Below are positions 38,097 to 38,488 of a stretch of DNA of 38,488 nucleotides, piece by piece. Numbering within the stretch: the stretch's first letter is position 1; the number at the start of each line of letters is the position of its first letter. Below the pieces are notes generated by a model that was given only the letters and a program-made list of their open reading frames with translations, made no database searches and was not told where the DNA came from. The translations under genes were made by a program, and so were the position numbers. This DNA comes from Utricularia gibba (lineage: Eukaryota; Streptophyta; Magnoliopsida; Lamiales; Lentibulariaceae): the NCBI GenBank assembly GCA_002189035.1, contig NEEC01000411.1, positions 1 through 38,488 of the forward strand, given 5' to 3'.

Positions 38097-38488
38097 GTAT
38101 ACCATGTCTCTAGTGGCTATTTGATTCTTTTGCTTGTATGTTGTTCGCATCAATTTCGAGAACATGAAGCACATTATTAAATGCAGTCACCACGGAATGC
38201 CACGTGAGACACTTTTCGTTGTGGCTTGTTTTTAATATGTCCACAGTTATCGGACAAACGTAACTCCAAATTATAATACTTGGAGCTCGAAAAGGGCTTC
38301 CCAACAGTGTGCTATGAAGAGCAAGGATCTGCATGTTATGCAAGAGGTGCTTCGCGGACCAGGATGTGCGACGTAGTCATTTCATTGCGCATCATCATTC
38401 GGGGTGCATCCTAAAAATCACACGTGCACGGGATTCATTAAAAATAAATATTTACGCATATCCAGAGTGGTATAACAGTGTTGGATAA
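38097..38488. repeat. Unit 74, partial (392 bases), cut by the window edge
   Basis: It is near-consensus up to the GTGTTGGATAA stretch, where the window ends. It has TTTTGCTTG (one C lost) near 38130 and an extra G in AGAGTGGTATAAC near 38468. The array therefore continues beyond the window. Confidence 0.9.

Larger units (their letters stand above)
1..38488. repeat. Satellite array, ~535-base unit, about 73.7 head-to-tail copies
   Basis: The same unit recurs from the first to the last base, always in one orientation and with no spacer. Taking the start as GTATACCATGTCTCTAGTGG, units begin at 1, 532, 1061, 1583, 2115, 2640, 3158, 3686, 4215, 4744, 5277, 5796, 6325, 6855, 7383, 7875, 8372, 8834, 9364, 9839, 10352, 10771, 11300, 11826, 12332, 12852, 13377, 13912, 14438, 14940, 15466, 15991, 16481, 16956, 17423, 17936, 18466, 18998, 19525, 20050, 20577, 21108, 21635, 22169, 22701, 23236, 23769, 24304, 24835, 25362, 25894, 26420, 26952, 27484, 28016, 28546, 29081, 29608, 30135, 30665, 31202, 31734, 32266, 32802, 33326, 33850, 34379, 34910, 35443, 35974, 36500, 37036, 37566 and 38097. 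Lengths run from 419 to 537, mostly 525-535. No frame longer than 141 codons exists and none is maintained across copies, so nothing here is called as a gene. Both array edges lie outside the window. The family is not recognised. Confidence 0.98.
17936..38488. repeat. Right zone, units 36-74, most homogeneous, with higher-order periodicity
   Basis: The 38 complete units average about 531 bases (range 524-537). Differences are mostly single-base indels and a few base changes, and several recur at fixed multiples of the unit. Informative markers are GAATTCTG/GAATCTG/GAAGTCTG, CTTGTTTTTAAT/CTTTTTTAAT, CTTTTGATT/CTTTGATT/CTGTTGATT, CACGGG/CACGG/CACCGG and AGTGTATA/AGTATATA/ATTATATA. The best-supported multi-unit blocks are listed separately. 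No gene is present. Confidence 0.85.

Noticed and set aside
1-38488. A tandem-repeat protein gene (many similar 60-95 codon frames on both strands)
   Set aside because: The frames stop once per unit and are interrupted differently in each copy. Both strands and several frames are equally open, which is what a non-coding tandem repeat gives.
1-38488. CRISPR array
   Set aside because: There are no short repeats with unique spacers. The whole 535-base unit is repeated and no cas-like gene is present.
1-38488. rDNA intergenic spacer subrepeats or tandem RNA genes
   Set aside because: No rRNA, tRNA or 5S-like sequence or internal polymerase III boxes were seen anywhere in the unit.
1-38488. Tandem transposon or LTR-derived array
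   Set aside because: There are no terminal inverted repeats, target duplications, polypurine tract or coding traces of transposase or polyprotein. A transposon origin for the unit cannot be excluded but has no support here.

Overview
The whole 38,488-base window is one uninterrupted satellite DNA array. A single unit of about 535 bases (consensus about 536, hand-counted GC about 40%) is repeated head to tail in one orientation. I count 73 complete units plus a final partial unit of 392 bases, about 73.7 copies. There is no flanking unique DNA, no recognisable gene, no RNA gene and no intact mobile element. The open frames of 60-141 codons are the same few frames of the repeat recurring once per unit on either strand, and small indels break them differently in each copy. 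A long homogeneous array with a unit of this size, without genes, points to eukaryotic heterochromatin (centromeric, pericentromeric, subtelomeric or a knob). I do not recognise the satellite family and cannot name the organism.

The layout has three zones. Left (1-7382, units 1-14, mean about 527 bases) is fairly regular. Middle (7383-17935, units 15-35, mean about 503 bases) is degenerate, with many private 4-35 base deletions. Unit 21 there is shortened to 419 bases and carries about 35 bases of DNA foreign to the repeat. Right (17936-38488, units 36-74, mean about 531 bases for complete units) is the most homogeneous. It holds higher-order structure: a dimeric block (21108-24303), a second dimeric block (26952-31733) and a trimeric block (33326-38096) in which EcoRI sites fall every third unit.

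Within the unit some stretches survive even in damaged copies, most strikingly a 22-base dyad (CTCCAA, 10-base AT-rich core, TTGGAG) next to a SacI site. Two CACGTG hexamers lie 220 bases apart in nearly every copy. Other stretches are repeated deletion sites. Differences between copies are mostly short deletions, with few base substitutions. Either this satellite has an unusual deletion-biased history, or part of the middle zone reflects consensus errors in a long-read assembly. The periodic placement of some one-base markers shows that at least part of the variation is inherited. Unit boundaries were read by hand and may be off by one or two bases.
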